Source: Coniosporium tulheliwenetii
Lineage: Eukaryota > Ascomycota > Dothideomycetes
Reading direction: 5' to 3'
NCBI GenBank assembly: GCA_030247845.1
Contig: JAPDRP010000012.1
Location: forward strand, 310,001 to 374,000
DNA: 64,000 nt
The notes under the pieces are model-generated. The model saw nothing but the letters and a program-made list of their open reading frames with translations. It was not told the DNA's origin and made no database searches. Every line of letters begins with the position of its first letter. Position 1 is the first letter of the stretch. The position numbers were made by a program, and so were the translations under genes. This document shows, one piece after another, positions 10,316-21,940 of the stretch.

Positions 10316-10912
10316 TCAGGCTTCTCCGTCTGCCCTATTGTTCTCCTTCCAGTTCTTGATCCACACCTCGATTCGCTCGACGTTGTTCTCGATGTCTTCC
10401 GCGTTATCGCTCCTCAGCTCGACTACTATCTCCTCATCATAGCTTTCCCTCGCCTCTTCGAGCAGGACTTCCATAATCTCAGCGTCCATGTTTTCCTCCA
10501 ATTTCTTCTCGCGTAGCCGCGCGCTGTTAATCGGTCGTAGAGTGTAGTAGAATCGCAACGGATGACGACCACGAGGTCTATCCACCGCTTGGGGAACAGG
10601 TCGCATGCGTGCCAGTCGATGATGCAGCCGCCCTCCTGAACTTCGTCCTCAATGGCATCGAGTAGCTGTAGGAATGAGAAAAGTTAGTGAACGCGCAACG
10701 GCCGCAGAACAGCATCGAGGAATATTAACCTTGTCTTCATCGACTATCCAAGTCTTGAACTCCTCGTCCCACCCGTCGTTGCAGTCTCTTTCTTTGACCA
10801 CTTGATTGATGGACAGGTGTTTCAAGCCTGTATTGCGCGCCAAAAGCTCTGCATGGCTTGTCTTTCCAACGCCGGGCGTGCCCGTGATAACAATGTTCGG
10901 CTGAGTACGCAT
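10316..10912 (-). CDS. FAP7: Adenylate kinase isoenzyme 6 / Fap7, with an apparent one-base frameshift
   Basis: Fap7 is an essential nuclear NTPase (hCINAP family) needed for late 18S rRNA maturation and 40S assembly. Exons on the minus strand are 10730-10912 and 10316-10665. The P-loop reads GTPGVGKTSHAE, the NMP region IDWHACDLFPKRW, and the C-terminus KKLEENMDAEI. The frame breaks between GCG CGC GGC TAC GC and GAG AAG AAA at about 10510: one more base (GCGGAG instead of GCGAG) restores the family sequence and makes the total 178 codons including the stop. Conservation on both sides of the break argues for a sequence error rather than decay. The start is the ATG at 10912; the upstream GTG is not used. 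Confidence 0.82.
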
Positions 10913-11148
10913 CGCGATCCTAGATGCCACAAAACGAATAGGTTGCCTGTATAGTTGTATGGACGAGCATGAGAGCTTCCGGCAACAGGCGCTTCACGGT
11001 GAGCATGCACTTTTCAAATGCGCCCATGGTTTAGCCGTTAAGTCCGAACTGGATGCCTGAGGCACTGAGACGTAGCCGAGTATCACAGCCCGCTCTCTTT
11101 CCACACCATCTTCTACCACCGGCAGACCTGTAATGAGAGAGCCTCAAA

Positions 11149-13352
11149 CTATCGCAACAGGAATAACTTCCACTTAACCGCTGCGCGCTCCCACTGCTCC
11201 ACCGAGCACCTCCATAACTTTACACGTTGCGAAACGCCACGCTTATCGGTATAAACAACCATTAGCTTTACATCCGTAAGAACGGTTCCCTGCGGAGCAC
11301 GTAGTGATTCTCGAGCAATAGCGAAGCATTCTGCTTTACGTCCAACAAGTTTACGCCACGAAGGGTCCAGGTAGATACACGCAAGCCCCATACGGTCACG
11401 TATCGCCCATGGAAGGATACTCGATGACAACCTGTCGTTCGCATGGACTCTTGTAGCTGGCCAAGGCGCTCGGCCATACGACACGGATATAGTGACGGTC
11501 GGTGCAATAACTGCAAGGAGGTTGCTGATTCCCAGATCTGCCAGCAGATCTCTACTTATGGCGATTCGCCAGCCATTATGGGGAACGTATGATGCTAGTG
11601 ACCTTGCAGACGTGCGTTTATCCCGTATACGTTTAAAAAACACGTCTTCGTCCACGTTCTTGTTGGGCGAATACTCGATCCGGTAGAAAGCCGCTTCCGG
11701 TTCCCAGCTGAGGCGATATAGGTTGCCTGACCATTCGTACCTGATGTTGTTCCTCTTGAGCTGACTTGAATTCCAACCAATCCAACTCCAGCTTGGAAAC
11801 GCTGCCCGGCGGTGCTCGGGCATCGGAGTAAAGATCTCGAAAAGCAGAGCAGCATGGAACATACTGAGCGGGAGTCCTGCGAAGAAGCACTCCCCGTTGC
11901 TCTTGAAAAACAACCAATGATACCTTCAAACGCCCTGAGCGCATCGGATTGCCTTGTTAAACGCCGGTCTGCAAACTGTACTGCAAGTGCCGTGTATTTT
12001 TCTAGGTAGTTTTCGGATCTCAGTGGACTTATAGTAGGCTTGAGTCCCACTGCTTGATCCGAGCCGTCCGGGAAGATTCGGCCCATCGGCTCTACTAAAC
12101 TGACCGTGAGGGGGCTCGGTATCTCTGTATACGTGTCCTCCCACCAGAAGGCTTTGTCGCATTGGTAGAACACTTGGTAGGGGGTGAAAATGAGTACTCG
12201 CTTCGACAAGATGTACTCCTGGAAAGTCCATCCCCGCGTAAGCCAAATAGCTGTGTACATGGCAGCGGAATATCCAGCTTGGGCGGTGCCGATGGACAGG
12301 CCTTCGATGATTTCGGTTTCCTGTTGAATTTCTCGCGACCCGGGCGATACACCAGGCAGGCCCGCCCACGAGTCCACCCCAGATGCTGCGACGATCGTGA
12401 GACAAGCCGCGCCATAAATGACATCCATGTATTCCACTTGATCGATGTCTGTTTCATCGTCCTGCTGAATGCAGCACTGATCCACCCACAAGTAGGGAAT
12501 TCCGATGTTTTTACAGAAGGTAATGGCGTCGCGGATTGTTCGCGGTACATTCTCCCAGACCTCACTCAGGCCGTGAGTGGTGAGCAGCGAATAGGTTTCG
12601 TGCTTGAGTGTTACTTGGCGAACGCTTTGTGGTCCCCAAATGTAGCTTAACGCAGCGAAGGAAGCTTTGGCCGACGAGTGAACGATGGCTCTAGAGTTGA
12701 CATCTATAAGCTTAAAACCTGGTCTAGGGTGCTCATCTCTGAATTCTGAACGGCACTGTGATCCATGATTGTCATTGCACTTCCGAAACCAGGCTTTCAG
12801 AAGCTCGAAGTCAACCTGTGACTGGACAGGTCTGCCCCGTAAGATAGGCTCTCGGGCGTGATTCTCGCGATCAGTCGTGCTTGTGATCATGTGGATACTG
12901 CCGGTCGCCACAGGATACGGATGACGGCCATCACGGTCCCACTCGCTTGTGTTGAACACCAACCTGTTACAGTACCTCGGAGCTCCCAATCCAACAACGT
13001 GCTGCACCGTCTTGTCAGAGCCGGCCTCATCACACTTCAGAACAAATGCCAGACGTGTGTAAAGGATTTCAACATCTGCTCCTTCTGGGATGTGTTCATA
13101 CACCGGATCCTTGGACAAGGCTTTGATAACCAAGCGGCAGAGGGGACAACCTGAGTTCTTGGTCTCTCGTACGTCCTGAAGCAACCGTATAGTCTTGTTG
13201 TTCCTTTTTCCCTTCGTCTTTTCCTGAGCTTGAACTCTTTCGATGCCGGCCCTGCTCGTGTTTGGCTTTTCCCATAGAGTCCATTCCAGTCCTAAGAACC
13301 AGTCTTTCACGTTCCATTCCGAACACTCAGAACAGAGCTCTCCTGTCTGCAT
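11149..13352 (-). CDS. HET-domain (heterokaryon incompatibility) protein, with an apparent one-base frameshift
   Basis: No introns are needed. The HET domain is clear from AALSYIWG, then LWVDQCCIQQDD, YGAACLTIVAASG and RGWTFQEYILSKR. These are the conserved blocks of fungal incompatibility proteins, which mediate self/non-self recognition or other cell-death signalling. The reading frame changes at the A5 run 11906-11910 (T5 on the coding strand): one more T joins EGIIG directly to FFKSNGECFFAGLPLSMF and on to PSWSWIGW. With that base the length is 734 residues. A CxxC pair sits near the N-terminus (LCSECSEW), with a second (CPLCRL) around residue 70. The partner or trigger is unknown. HET genes are often polymorphic, so a real null allele is a fair alternative here. 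Confidence 0.8.
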
Positions 13353-14074
13353 ATGCGCCTACGCTCTATCACGCTGCAGGAACGGTAAGGATGAGGCTTC
13401 GGCTGTTGAAGATGGAGTATACGGAAAGTAAACGACGCAAAGAACAGAGTGACGAAGAGAACGATGCGGGTAATCAAACGACAAGACTACTGTAACCTAG
13501 CCATTGACAGGATTGTCGCTGATTTCAACAATCAAGCGCCGCCTGGAGGCCTACTAAACTCGCCTTGAAGAGGGCTGAAACCGCAGCAAAGGGCCTGATC
13601 GAGCGGACACCAATAGTAACATTACACACATATGCATATTCGCATAAGACTGCGGCATTCTGAGCACCAGCCTTGCCGCGAGGGGAGCGCTCGTTCCCAG
13701 TACCGCACATGTGGGACCAATATAAGAGAGTATCAGGGGCATCGCATGTGGCACAGCAAGAGCCGAGGCAGACGTATGGAAGCACCCTGTTCTGGCATCG
13801 TTGCAGGTATCATTGCGGCGGAGACAGGCGCTGTAGGCACAGTCTGGCACATTTGCAGCCAACGGGACGCATTGGGGCCAAGCGCTGAGGGTGTGAGGGA
13901 GAAGGTAGCTGTTAGGGGTGAGTAGCCGCTCAAAACACCTCCAGGCCCGTGCATGCAGAGGCGTATAATTGCCGTGGCGACGCGTACGACTGCATATAAG
14001 CTCAGACCTCCAGTGGCTTTTCAGCCTAACCTTGGCCATCCTCTGACCTTGCAAACATAGCCGCCTGTACCACC
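13353..14074. other. Intergenic region upstream of the HET gene and the 14075 locus
   Basis: About 720 bases between divergent loci. Overlapping frames on the minus strand (13554-14054) show no conserved features. A TATA-like CATATAAG lies at 13993-14000. Confidence 0.35.
13993..14000 (+). promoter_or_regulatory. TATA-like element for the 14075 locus
   Basis: CATATAAG sits 75 bases before an ATG in a good context (CACCATGG at 14073-14080). The spacing fits a fungal promoter with a short 5' UTR, which is part of the case that 14075 starts a real gene. Confidence 0.3.
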
Positions 14075-14406
14075 ATGGCTAAAGGCCAGGGGCTCACAGA
14101 TCCATTGTGGAAATACATAGGCATCCATTTACTTTCCAGTAAGACCGCTCATTGTGCCGCCGCAGACGACGCTGCGGGTAAGTCCCAGGGTTTGTAGCAA
14201 TCCATCACAACCATGCGCCTATTGCCTAACGGCTAAGGCACCTAGGCAGGTACTCATGGTACTTTGGCTTCGAATTCGCAGCACTTTTCACACTGTCGAG
14301 TAGTCTACTGAGATCTACCGTTTACATGTGCGTGCACTCTATACTCTCACACCATTGTATAAGCACCAGACCAGGTTCAGCCAGACTACAGTGCAACATT
14401 CCTTGA
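14075..14406 (+). CDS. Possible small two-exon protein, unrecognised
   Basis: Exon 1 at 14075-14177 starts at an ATG in strong context and reads MAKGQGLTDPLWKYIG. A GTAAGT donor, a CTAAC branch-like site at about 14226 and a CTAG acceptor at 14245 define an intron. Exon 2 from 14246 continues in phase with YSWYFGFEFAALFTL, a hydrophobic stretch that could be one membrane segment. Continuing without another intron, the frame ends at a TGA near 14404-14406, for about 88 residues. Another donor near 14330 would change the end. I do not recognise the family. The promoter, start context and intron signals are the support; conservation is untested. Confidence 0.35.
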
Positions 14407-15026
14407 CCTCATCATCGCCAGCGTTCAGCAACGATGCCAACCTTGGTCTTGGGAAGGACGAGCAGTGAATTGCTGTTGGCTGTTCAATTCAACGTAATCC
14501 AAGGCATCTGTACCGACCTTCTGATAGCAGTGCGCACTTGCTGCAGTTTCAACCGGCCAGAACAAGGGCAGTCTGGAGAGGGTAAATAACAATAGCTTTA
14601 ATAATGTCACGTGATACGGTTTAGATACGTGACAGCTACCGCTGACGAGGAGAATGGTGAGTGCCATCATGCAGTCTGGGGAAATCTGATCCTGCCCATG
14701 TGCTCATTGTAAATACTATAGCCTACTAGATGAAGGATACAAATAAAGGTAAGGTCATTGAAGCTGATTAACAGGAGCCGTTGCACTAAAAAATGATCGT
14801 CCGGTCTAATGCTGCCGTCATCACCGCTGACTCGCTTGCGCCCGGGGTTCAATGCGAAGCTTCTTTACACGTCGTGTTTGCAGTGGGTGGTTGTTCCTGC
14901 TCCGTTTAGCTGCTATTGAACCTCGTCGAAGCTGCCGCTGAATGTTCGAGCATCCAGCGTGAATCTAAACTATAGAAAGTGTATGCTTCATTTCTGTAGA
15001 CATACAGACCTTTACCGACCTTCAGC
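14407..15026. other. Intergenic region before Rheb
   Basis: About 620 bases with no convincing coding frame on either strand. It should contain the Rheb promoter. Confidence 0.35.
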
Positions 15027-15800
15027 ATGCCTGCGCCTCCAAAACAGCGGAAGATAGCTGTAGTCGGCAGCCGCTCAGTCGGTAATCATCCAAGCCAATC
15101 TTGCCGAGCTGAATCTGAGCGCTCACATATCGCAGGCAAATCATCCCTCACGGTCCGATTCGTAGACGGTCACTTTGTCGAGAGTTATTACCCAACCATC
15201 GAGAACACGTTCAGCAAGCTCATCCGGCTCAAGAATGGCCAGGAGTTTGCGACAGAGATCATCGACACGGCTGGACAAGTGAGCATATTCAGCAGTAAAG
15301 CACAGGCCGAGTGGTGGTGTACCGTGGATCAAGTAAACTGACGTGTTGGCTTCATCACAGGACGAATACAGCATATTGAACTCGAAACATTTCATCGGCG
15401 TTCACGGCTACATTATTGTCTTTTCAGTTGCGTCAAAGCAGTCATATGAGATGGTCGAGCACATTAAAAACAAGATCCTTGACGAGCTCGTAAGCCTTCT
15501 GTAACCCCGACGGTCCCCTGCGAGTCCAATAACTGACGTTGTCGCCAACAGGGGGTCAGCTGGGTCCCCATCGTCGTCATCGCAAACAAGACCGACCTTC
15601 GACCCGAGCAGAAGGTAATTGGCAAAGAAGATTTCGAAAAGCTCGAAAAGAAGCTGGAATTGGACTGTCCGATCATAAAATGCAGCGCACGGTTCGACGA
15701 GAATGTCAACAAGGCGTTCGAACAGATCATCATGGAGATAGAAAGGGGCCCTCCGAAGCCGAACGAGCCTGCAGGAGGAGGAAAATGCCTAGTGATGTGA
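15027..15800 (+). CDS. RHB1: Rheb-type small GTPase, TORC1 regulator
   Basis: Exons 15027-15081, 15136-15278, 15361-15489 and 15552-15800 give 191 residues. Visible GTPase elements are the P-loop GSRSVGKSS, the effector region YYPTIENTFSK, the switch II start DTAGQDEYS, NKTD (as ANKTDLR), and CSAR. The Arg-Ser pair in the P-loop, where Ras has Gly-Gly, is diagnostic of Rheb. The C-terminus ends CLVM, a CaaX box for prenylation, so the protein should be membrane-anchored. In fungi Rheb acts below the TSC complex and links nutrients to TORC1 and amino-acid uptake. All introns are GT-AG and in phase; the first one interrupts the P-loop. Confidence 0.95.
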
Positions 15801-16440
15801 GAGTGAAAGTGTCGGTCGAATGTTAGATTTCGTGTTGCGCGCAACAGGTGTGGAAAGGAAGATACGGCACTTCTCGGTTGGGTTATGAGACATGACTCCA
15901 GAGCGTACATACCGCGTTTCCTGCTTGTTGTTGCTTTCTCGCGGCGATCTTGCCTGCGCCGTGCCGTGAATTCTATACGCTCTCCTTGAGTACCTTAGTA
16001 ATCGGATATGGGATTTAATGCCCGGCCAACGTAGCAGCCAGATATGCCGTACTCGTACGAGCAGGGCAGACAGGCTGCGCATGGAGTTCGGGTACACACT
16101 CTGCGCTACAGCTGAATACCGAAAGTTCTTATCCAATGAGCGAGGCCTGCGCGCCGCGGGTGATCTGCAGACGCGACCCTGGCTCGCTTCGCGTAGGGCT
16201 GAGTCGACACATCCCACTTCCCCACTAAGAATCACTTCTGCGGACTCACGAGCTCCAGAAGCAGTCGGGCTCACTACACAAATACCAGTACCACTGAGCG
16301 AACACACCCAAAGCTCGTTTTGCTCTCTCAGGCGGATAGTAACGACCAGCGAGCTTTTACGTGCCACCGATTGCAAGCAATCGCGTCCATCACCACTCAA
16401 TATTCGTCCCGTCCGTCTTTACTGCGACTAAGACCTCAAC
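15801..16440. other. Intergenic region between Rheb and SerRS
   Basis: About 640 bases between two tandem genes. Long open frames on both strands at 15789-16431 have no recognisable features, so I read them as chance. It should contain the SerRS promoter. Confidence 0.35.
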
Positions 16441-19173
16441 ATGCTCGACATCAACGACTTCATAACCGACCGAGGCGGGAATCGTAACGTCACCCGGATT
16501 CCATCGCCGCCGTGTGCGCACGCTGACCAGCCTCTACCACACAGCGGCGAAGATCAAGGAGAGCCAGCGCCGGCGACACGCGCCTGAAGCAATTGTCGAC
16601 GAGATCATTGAGGCTTTCGAGGATCACAGGAAGAGTACGTGCTCTATACTGGCTTCTCAAGCTCGAGGCTGACCCATAGCCTCCCACAGCCGCATACAAA
16701 GGTTGGTGTCGCTCAGCTATGACTCACAGAGCGATGCTAAGAGACGGAAAGCCACCCAAATTGGCGCCGAGATCAACGCCACACAGAAGGAGATCGGTCA
16801 GAAGAAGAAGGCACGTCATTCGAGCAGTACCTGTAGTATGACTGCTGACGCGGCACTGGCACCTCTAGGCAAAGGAGAACGCAGACGACCTAGTGAAGAA
16901 GAAAGAGGATCTTCAGAAAGAGAAGGCATTCCAGGAGGAGCTAGCTGCGGAGAAGCTTGCCGCGCTCAACCGTAAAGCCAAAGTATGTTAAACCAAGTCG
17001 GCGTACATCCGTCCTCGATATTCACGGAACTGCCTAGAGCATCGGCAATTACGTACATGACTCAGTGCCTGTCAGCAACAACGAGGACGACAATGCATTG
17101 ATTCGAAAGTGGGCACCGGAAGGAGTAACGCCGCAAAAGTTGGATTGCCTATCACATCATGAGGTGCGTTCCGTTGGTGACGGGGGAGCTAAGCGTTCAG
17201 TGCTAAGAGGACTTTAGGTGTTGACGAGACTGAATGGTTACGATCCCGAGCGTGGTACCAAAATTGTAGGCCATCGCGGCTACTGTTTGACAGGCTACGG
17301 GCTATTTCTTAACCTGGCACTTGTCAACTATGGCCTCGAGTTTTTATTCAACAAAGGCTACACACCCAACCAGCCACCATACTTCGTTCGTCACACCAGT
17401 GGGAGGCGCTTCCCAGGCCCAGTGTCTGACTGTTTCTAGATGCTGCGAGAGGCCATGGCAAAGACTGCGCAGTTGGAGCAGTTCGACGAAGAGCTAGTAT
17501 GTGGACGAGTTCGTGAGGAAGGTCGCACCGCGCTGACCACTTGTCTTCGATCAGTACAAAGTGACCGAGGACGAGAACAACAAGGCCACCGACAAGTATC
17601 TCATCGCAACTTCGGAGCAACCGCTCTCCGCTCTGGTATGATTCTCACAGCCGTTTCCACTACAATTCGCTGTGATTCTACTGACACTACAACCATTAGC
17701 ATTCGGAAGAGTGGCTGCAAGACAACGATCTGCCCATCAAGTACGCAGGATACAGCACCTGCTTCCGGAAAGAGGCCGGCGCTCATGGAAGGGATGCGTA
17801 TGTCTCTAATCCACCACCATGCCAGCCCGATAGCTCACATTAATCACTACAGTTGGGGCATCTTTCGCGTCCATCAGTTCGAGAAGGTAAGATGAGGATG
17901 ACTTCATCTTGATCTCGCTGACCAGCCATCAGGTTGAACAATTCATCTTTTGCAAGCCAGAAGCCAGCTGGGACATGTTCGACTCCATGATTTCGACTTC
18001 GGAAGAGTTTTAGTCAGTCCCGTCTTAAAACAATCACGTGGAAGATATGCTGACTTGCAGTTCAGCCAATCACTAGGACTCCCATACCGGATCATGGCCA
18101 TAGTATCTGGAGCCCTGGTACGTTTGCATCTCTCTGCAACTGGACCCAACCACGCAAGACCCGAAGAACCGTTTGGCTGTTGCGACACGGGCCCCATCTT
18201 CGTGCTTTTAGAGAAGCGGTCGCGGTTCGACACTGTAGTCGGAACTTATTCTAACACATTCAGAATAACGCCGCGTCGAAAAAATATGATCTCGAGGCTT
18301 GGTTCCCGTATCAAGGGGAGTACAAAGGTATGTTTGACTCATGCTTCTCAAAGCGAAATACTGATAAAATCGCAGAGCTCGTTTCCTGTGAGTTCAATCG
18401 GGAAATGTTATCATAGTCTGGAGTGTCTCAGGAACCAGGAGGCCTTCCTCGACCTCAGACATCATGCCCTTAAGTCGCATGTTCGCTAATTACCATCCAG
18501 GTTCAAATTGCACAGACTGTATGTCTACGATCATCCTCCCCACTGATCGGTCGAGCGTACTAATTCTTTCTAGATCAATCGCGAGAACTAGAGATACGTT
18601 ATGGCGCCGTACGCTCTCCTCCTGTTATGTCCCTCGCGATCACGCATCCGCTGAACCTCTCATGCAGAAAAAGAAGACGGATACAACCAAGACCTACGTA
18701 CACGCTCTCAACAGCACTCTTTGCGCAACTGAGGTATGATCATTCGAGAGCGCTCCTACGATGTCGAAGAGTTTTGCTAACATGGCCCAGCGCGCACTCT
18801 GTTGGTGAGCATGAACACTACGATCCACTTGCTAGCTTGTTACGATACTAATGATCTGAAAGCGTGCTTGAGAACTATCAGAAAGAGGATGTAAGACAGT
18901 CGCAATTCTCTCCCGAATCCGTTGAAGATGCGGGGCATTAACGAATCTTCCCCATCGCTGACACTTGTAAAGGGCATTGAGGTACCGTCCGTGCTCCGCA
19001 AGTACATCCCCGGCAACCCAGAATTCCTTCCCTACGTTAAGGAGCTCCCGAAGGATAGCACATCCCAGAAGGCGAAGGGCAAGGCGCCAGGCCCTAAGCC
19101 GAAGATCGCGGCGCCTGGTGAAGCACCCGACAAGCTGAATGAGCTTGAAAGGCTGAAGATTGGTCAATCATAA
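16441..19173 (+). CDS. SES1: Cytosolic seryl-tRNA synthetase in 21 exons
   Basis: The class II synthetase charging tRNA-Ser. I reconstruct exons 16441-16483, 16545-16634, 16690-16701, 16752-16810, 16869-16982, 17038-17163, 17218-17385, 17440-17496, 17555-17635, 17700-17797, 17853-17886, 17933-18012, 18066-18117, 18264-18327, 18376-18387, 18501-18518, 18574-18608, 18668-18733, 18791-18804, 18864-18891 and 18973-19173. Together they give 1452 bases, 483 residues, with no frameshift. The start is MLDINDFITDRGG. The N-terminal coiled-coil arm follows, then the core with LIATSEQPLSAL, TCFRKEAGAHGRD, GIFRVHQFEKVEQF, SCSNCTDYQ and HALNSTLCA (class II motifs 2 and 3), and a Lys/Pro-rich tail. Two exons are 12 bases and one is 14. 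Nineteen introns are GT-AG; intron 4 (16811-16868) starts with GC. Confidence 0.93.
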
Positions 19174-19657
19174 GGAGAGGATGCTGGCGGTGGCATTAGT
19201 TCGGAGTTACTAGAGCGGAGGGCAACTAGACTACGAGCATTATGCTGTTCACATCTAGGCGACTGCGTCTTTGCTTCTCGTATTTGGAGGCGGAAGCTTT
19301 CGTACTCTGTAGTTTTTGCAGTAGTGCCCAGAACGGCTAGCGTGAGCGGCTTGTAGGACAACCCTTTCTAAGGTTTTCCGAATTGCGTGTACCTGATGAA
19401 ATGCGCGTGGTCAGATTACAACGATTTCAGCAATCTTGCGGGTTAAGGCATGCCGGTCGTCCTTGCGATCACTTCGTGACACCGAGCGCGACTCGATGAG
19501 TGGTCGGCGGCGGCAGGATCCACAACATGCTCGTGCACTTCGAGCGCCGTTCAACGACCGATCTGTACGAGGAACGACGTTAGAAAGTAAACGAAGATTC
19601 CTCTAAACCTACGAGCGGTCATCGTCGAAGGGACCGCGCGCAGCAATCCGGTGAAAT
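19174..19657. other. Intergenic region between SerRS and the sugar transporter
   Basis: About 480 bases with no gene recognised. It holds the SerRS 3' end and the transporter promoter. Confidence 0.35.
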
Positions 19658-21451
19658 ATGGTCCAGGGCGCGTCATGGAGTGGACAGCCCTCCATCAAGG
19701 GCTCCACAGAGTCGGCGCGCATGGCTCTCCTCACAGCAAGCTTGATAGGAGTATCGTAAGCGCAATGCCTCCAGAATGGTTTCCCGTCTGCCCAGCTAAC
19801 AGTTTTCGTCTGCTTCAGCTTTACATGGGGCGTCGAGATGACCTACTGCACACCCTATCTCCTTCAACTCGGTCTCACGAAGTCCAGAGTATCCCTCGTC
19901 TGGATTGCCGGACCCCTTTCAGGCCTCATCATGCAGCCAGTCGTGGGCATCATCGCGGATAGGTCGACAAGCAGATGGGGACGTAGGAGGCCGTTCATGG
20001 TTGCCGGAACAGCGATTGTCAGCTTGTCCTTGTTAATTCTGGGCTGGACCAAAGAGATTGTCAGCGTGTTCGTAAGCGATCCGGAAACGAGAAAGGGCGT
20101 CACAATTGGCCTGGCGGTATTGAGCATCTATGCTGTGGACTTCGCTATCAACGCGGTGCAGGCCAGCTGCAGGAGTCTTGTTGTCGACACGCTACCTATC
20201 CAGAAGCAGGGACTGGGCTCAGCATGGGGTAAGTCCCCTCATAACCTTACCGGCATCAGGGAGTTTCTGAGTTTCTGAAGCCGCCAGGATGGGAGCCATG
20301 GCATCGATCATCGGATACGCGGCCGGCGCTACCAAACTTAACAGCATTTTCGGCAACGCCTTGGGAGACACCCAGTTCAAGCAGTTGACGGTTATTGCGG
20401 CTTTGGCACTGCCATTGGCAGTCGGAATCACCTCTTGGGCGGTAACAGAACGGGTCCTTATCTCTAGTGGAAAAGAACAGGAGGACAATAGCCCGATTCA
20501 GATGCTCACCCATATCTTCAGGACAGCAACTCATTTACCCAACCGCATCGCAGCCATCTGCTGGATCCAATTCTGGGCATGGATTGGTTATTTCCCCCTA
20601 ATGTTCTACAGCACCACATGGATTGGCGAGATCTACCTAAGGTACGATGCGCCGGCGGAGGCGCGACAATCCCAGGACACCCTCGGCCAAGTCGGTAGAG
20701 TGGGAAGTATGTGCTTGATTATCTCCTCCCTCATAAATTTCGCTAGCTCCATCATCCTGCCATGGTTTGTGATCTCTCCTGAGGACGAGAAGCGCGATTT
20801 CACACCCAGACCGCCGGCAAGCTTGGCCCCTATCGTAGCCGGAGCGGACAAACGCAGGCCAACTCTACTGACTGCATGGACTGTGTCACATTTGGTCTTC
20901 GCCGGGTCAATGCTGATGGCTCCATTGGTGAGCTCTGTTCGTTTTGCGACTGTACTCATAGCAATCTGCGCTGTGTAAGTGACGCATCAATTACCTCCCG
21001 GCTCGCTTCGCTAACACAACTCAGACCTGGGGCAATAGCGGGCTGGGCGCCATTCACATTTATAGGCATTGAAATCAACAGGCTTGGCTCGACATCAAAC
21101 GGCCACGCCTACCGACGCCTGTCCACGGACTCGCTTGAACTTGAAGCGAGCACACTCCACCTTAACCACCGCATGGATGATTCGCATTCCTCGACTGGGG
21201 AGCTTTCCGGCATCTATCTCGGCATCCTTAACCTCTTCACTACGCTGCCGCAGTTCGTCGGTACCTTCATTTCCTGGATCGTGTTCTCGATCTTGGAGCC
21301 TGGAAAGAGTCCGGAGTTGGCGAAGGAAGCTCATCCAGACGAGCATCATTCGACGGACGGGCCGAATGCAATTGCTGTTTGTTTCTTTATTGGCGCCCTG
21401 TCCGTGATCGTGGCGTCCTATGCTACAAATCGGTTGAAGTACATCCGATAG
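19658..21451 (+). CDS. Sucrose/alpha-glucoside:H+ symporter-like MFS transporter
   Basis: Exons 19658-19755, 19819-20228, 20281-20974 and 21025-21451 give about 542 residues with many hydrophobic segments. The protein matches the GPH/SUC branch of the major facilitator superfamily: FTWGVEMTYCTPYLL in the first membrane helix, IAGPLSGLIMQPVVG in the second, then the loop signature SRWGRRRPFM. These are shared with plant sucrose transporters and S. pombe Sut1. A long cytosolic loop near the C-terminal third is rich in Ser/His/Asp. It probably imports sucrose or maltose-type sugars at the plasma membrane, though the substrate cannot be read from the sequence. The start at 19658 is the only ATG in frame with the conserved PSIKGSTES segment. 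Introns are GT-AG and in phase. Confidence 0.85.
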
Positions 21452-21940
21452 CATTTTGTCTCATATTTAGTTCTGGGATGTAGACTCTGGATGGAGAGAA
21501 ATTCCACCTGGAGGCGGCATGTGTGGAACAGCTCCTCAGACGATAACTTGGAATGAGCGATAATATTCTAAGGATCTATGGAAGTATGCCGTACAAAGTA
21601 GAATGGTGCTGCCGTGATGTTGCAGAGCGATGCGGCTCTTCGATGCGAACAGGCTCTTCAAAATCGTACTGGATTTACCACGAAAGCTAGTTAAGAGATC
21701 ATAAGGCAGGCTGATCTTCGTTTGTGTTTATTGTCGCTATCGCGGTTTCCGACGCTTTCGCGGTACGCGTGTCAATTGTATGTGACGAATGACATGGGTG
21801 ATAGAGGGGCAAGCCAATTCGGCGCTAGCCGTTGAAGAGAACCTTAAAAATCTCGGTGGGAGCACAACCACGCCGGAGCACCTCAACGCCTTCACCAACC
21901 CTTCCACATCCAGCAACCCGTCTCGCTGAGCCTCCTCAAC
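21452..21940. other. Intergenic region before Nap1
   Basis: About 490 bases. Nothing coding was recognised; the end should be the Nap1 promoter and 5' UTR. Confidence 0.35.
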
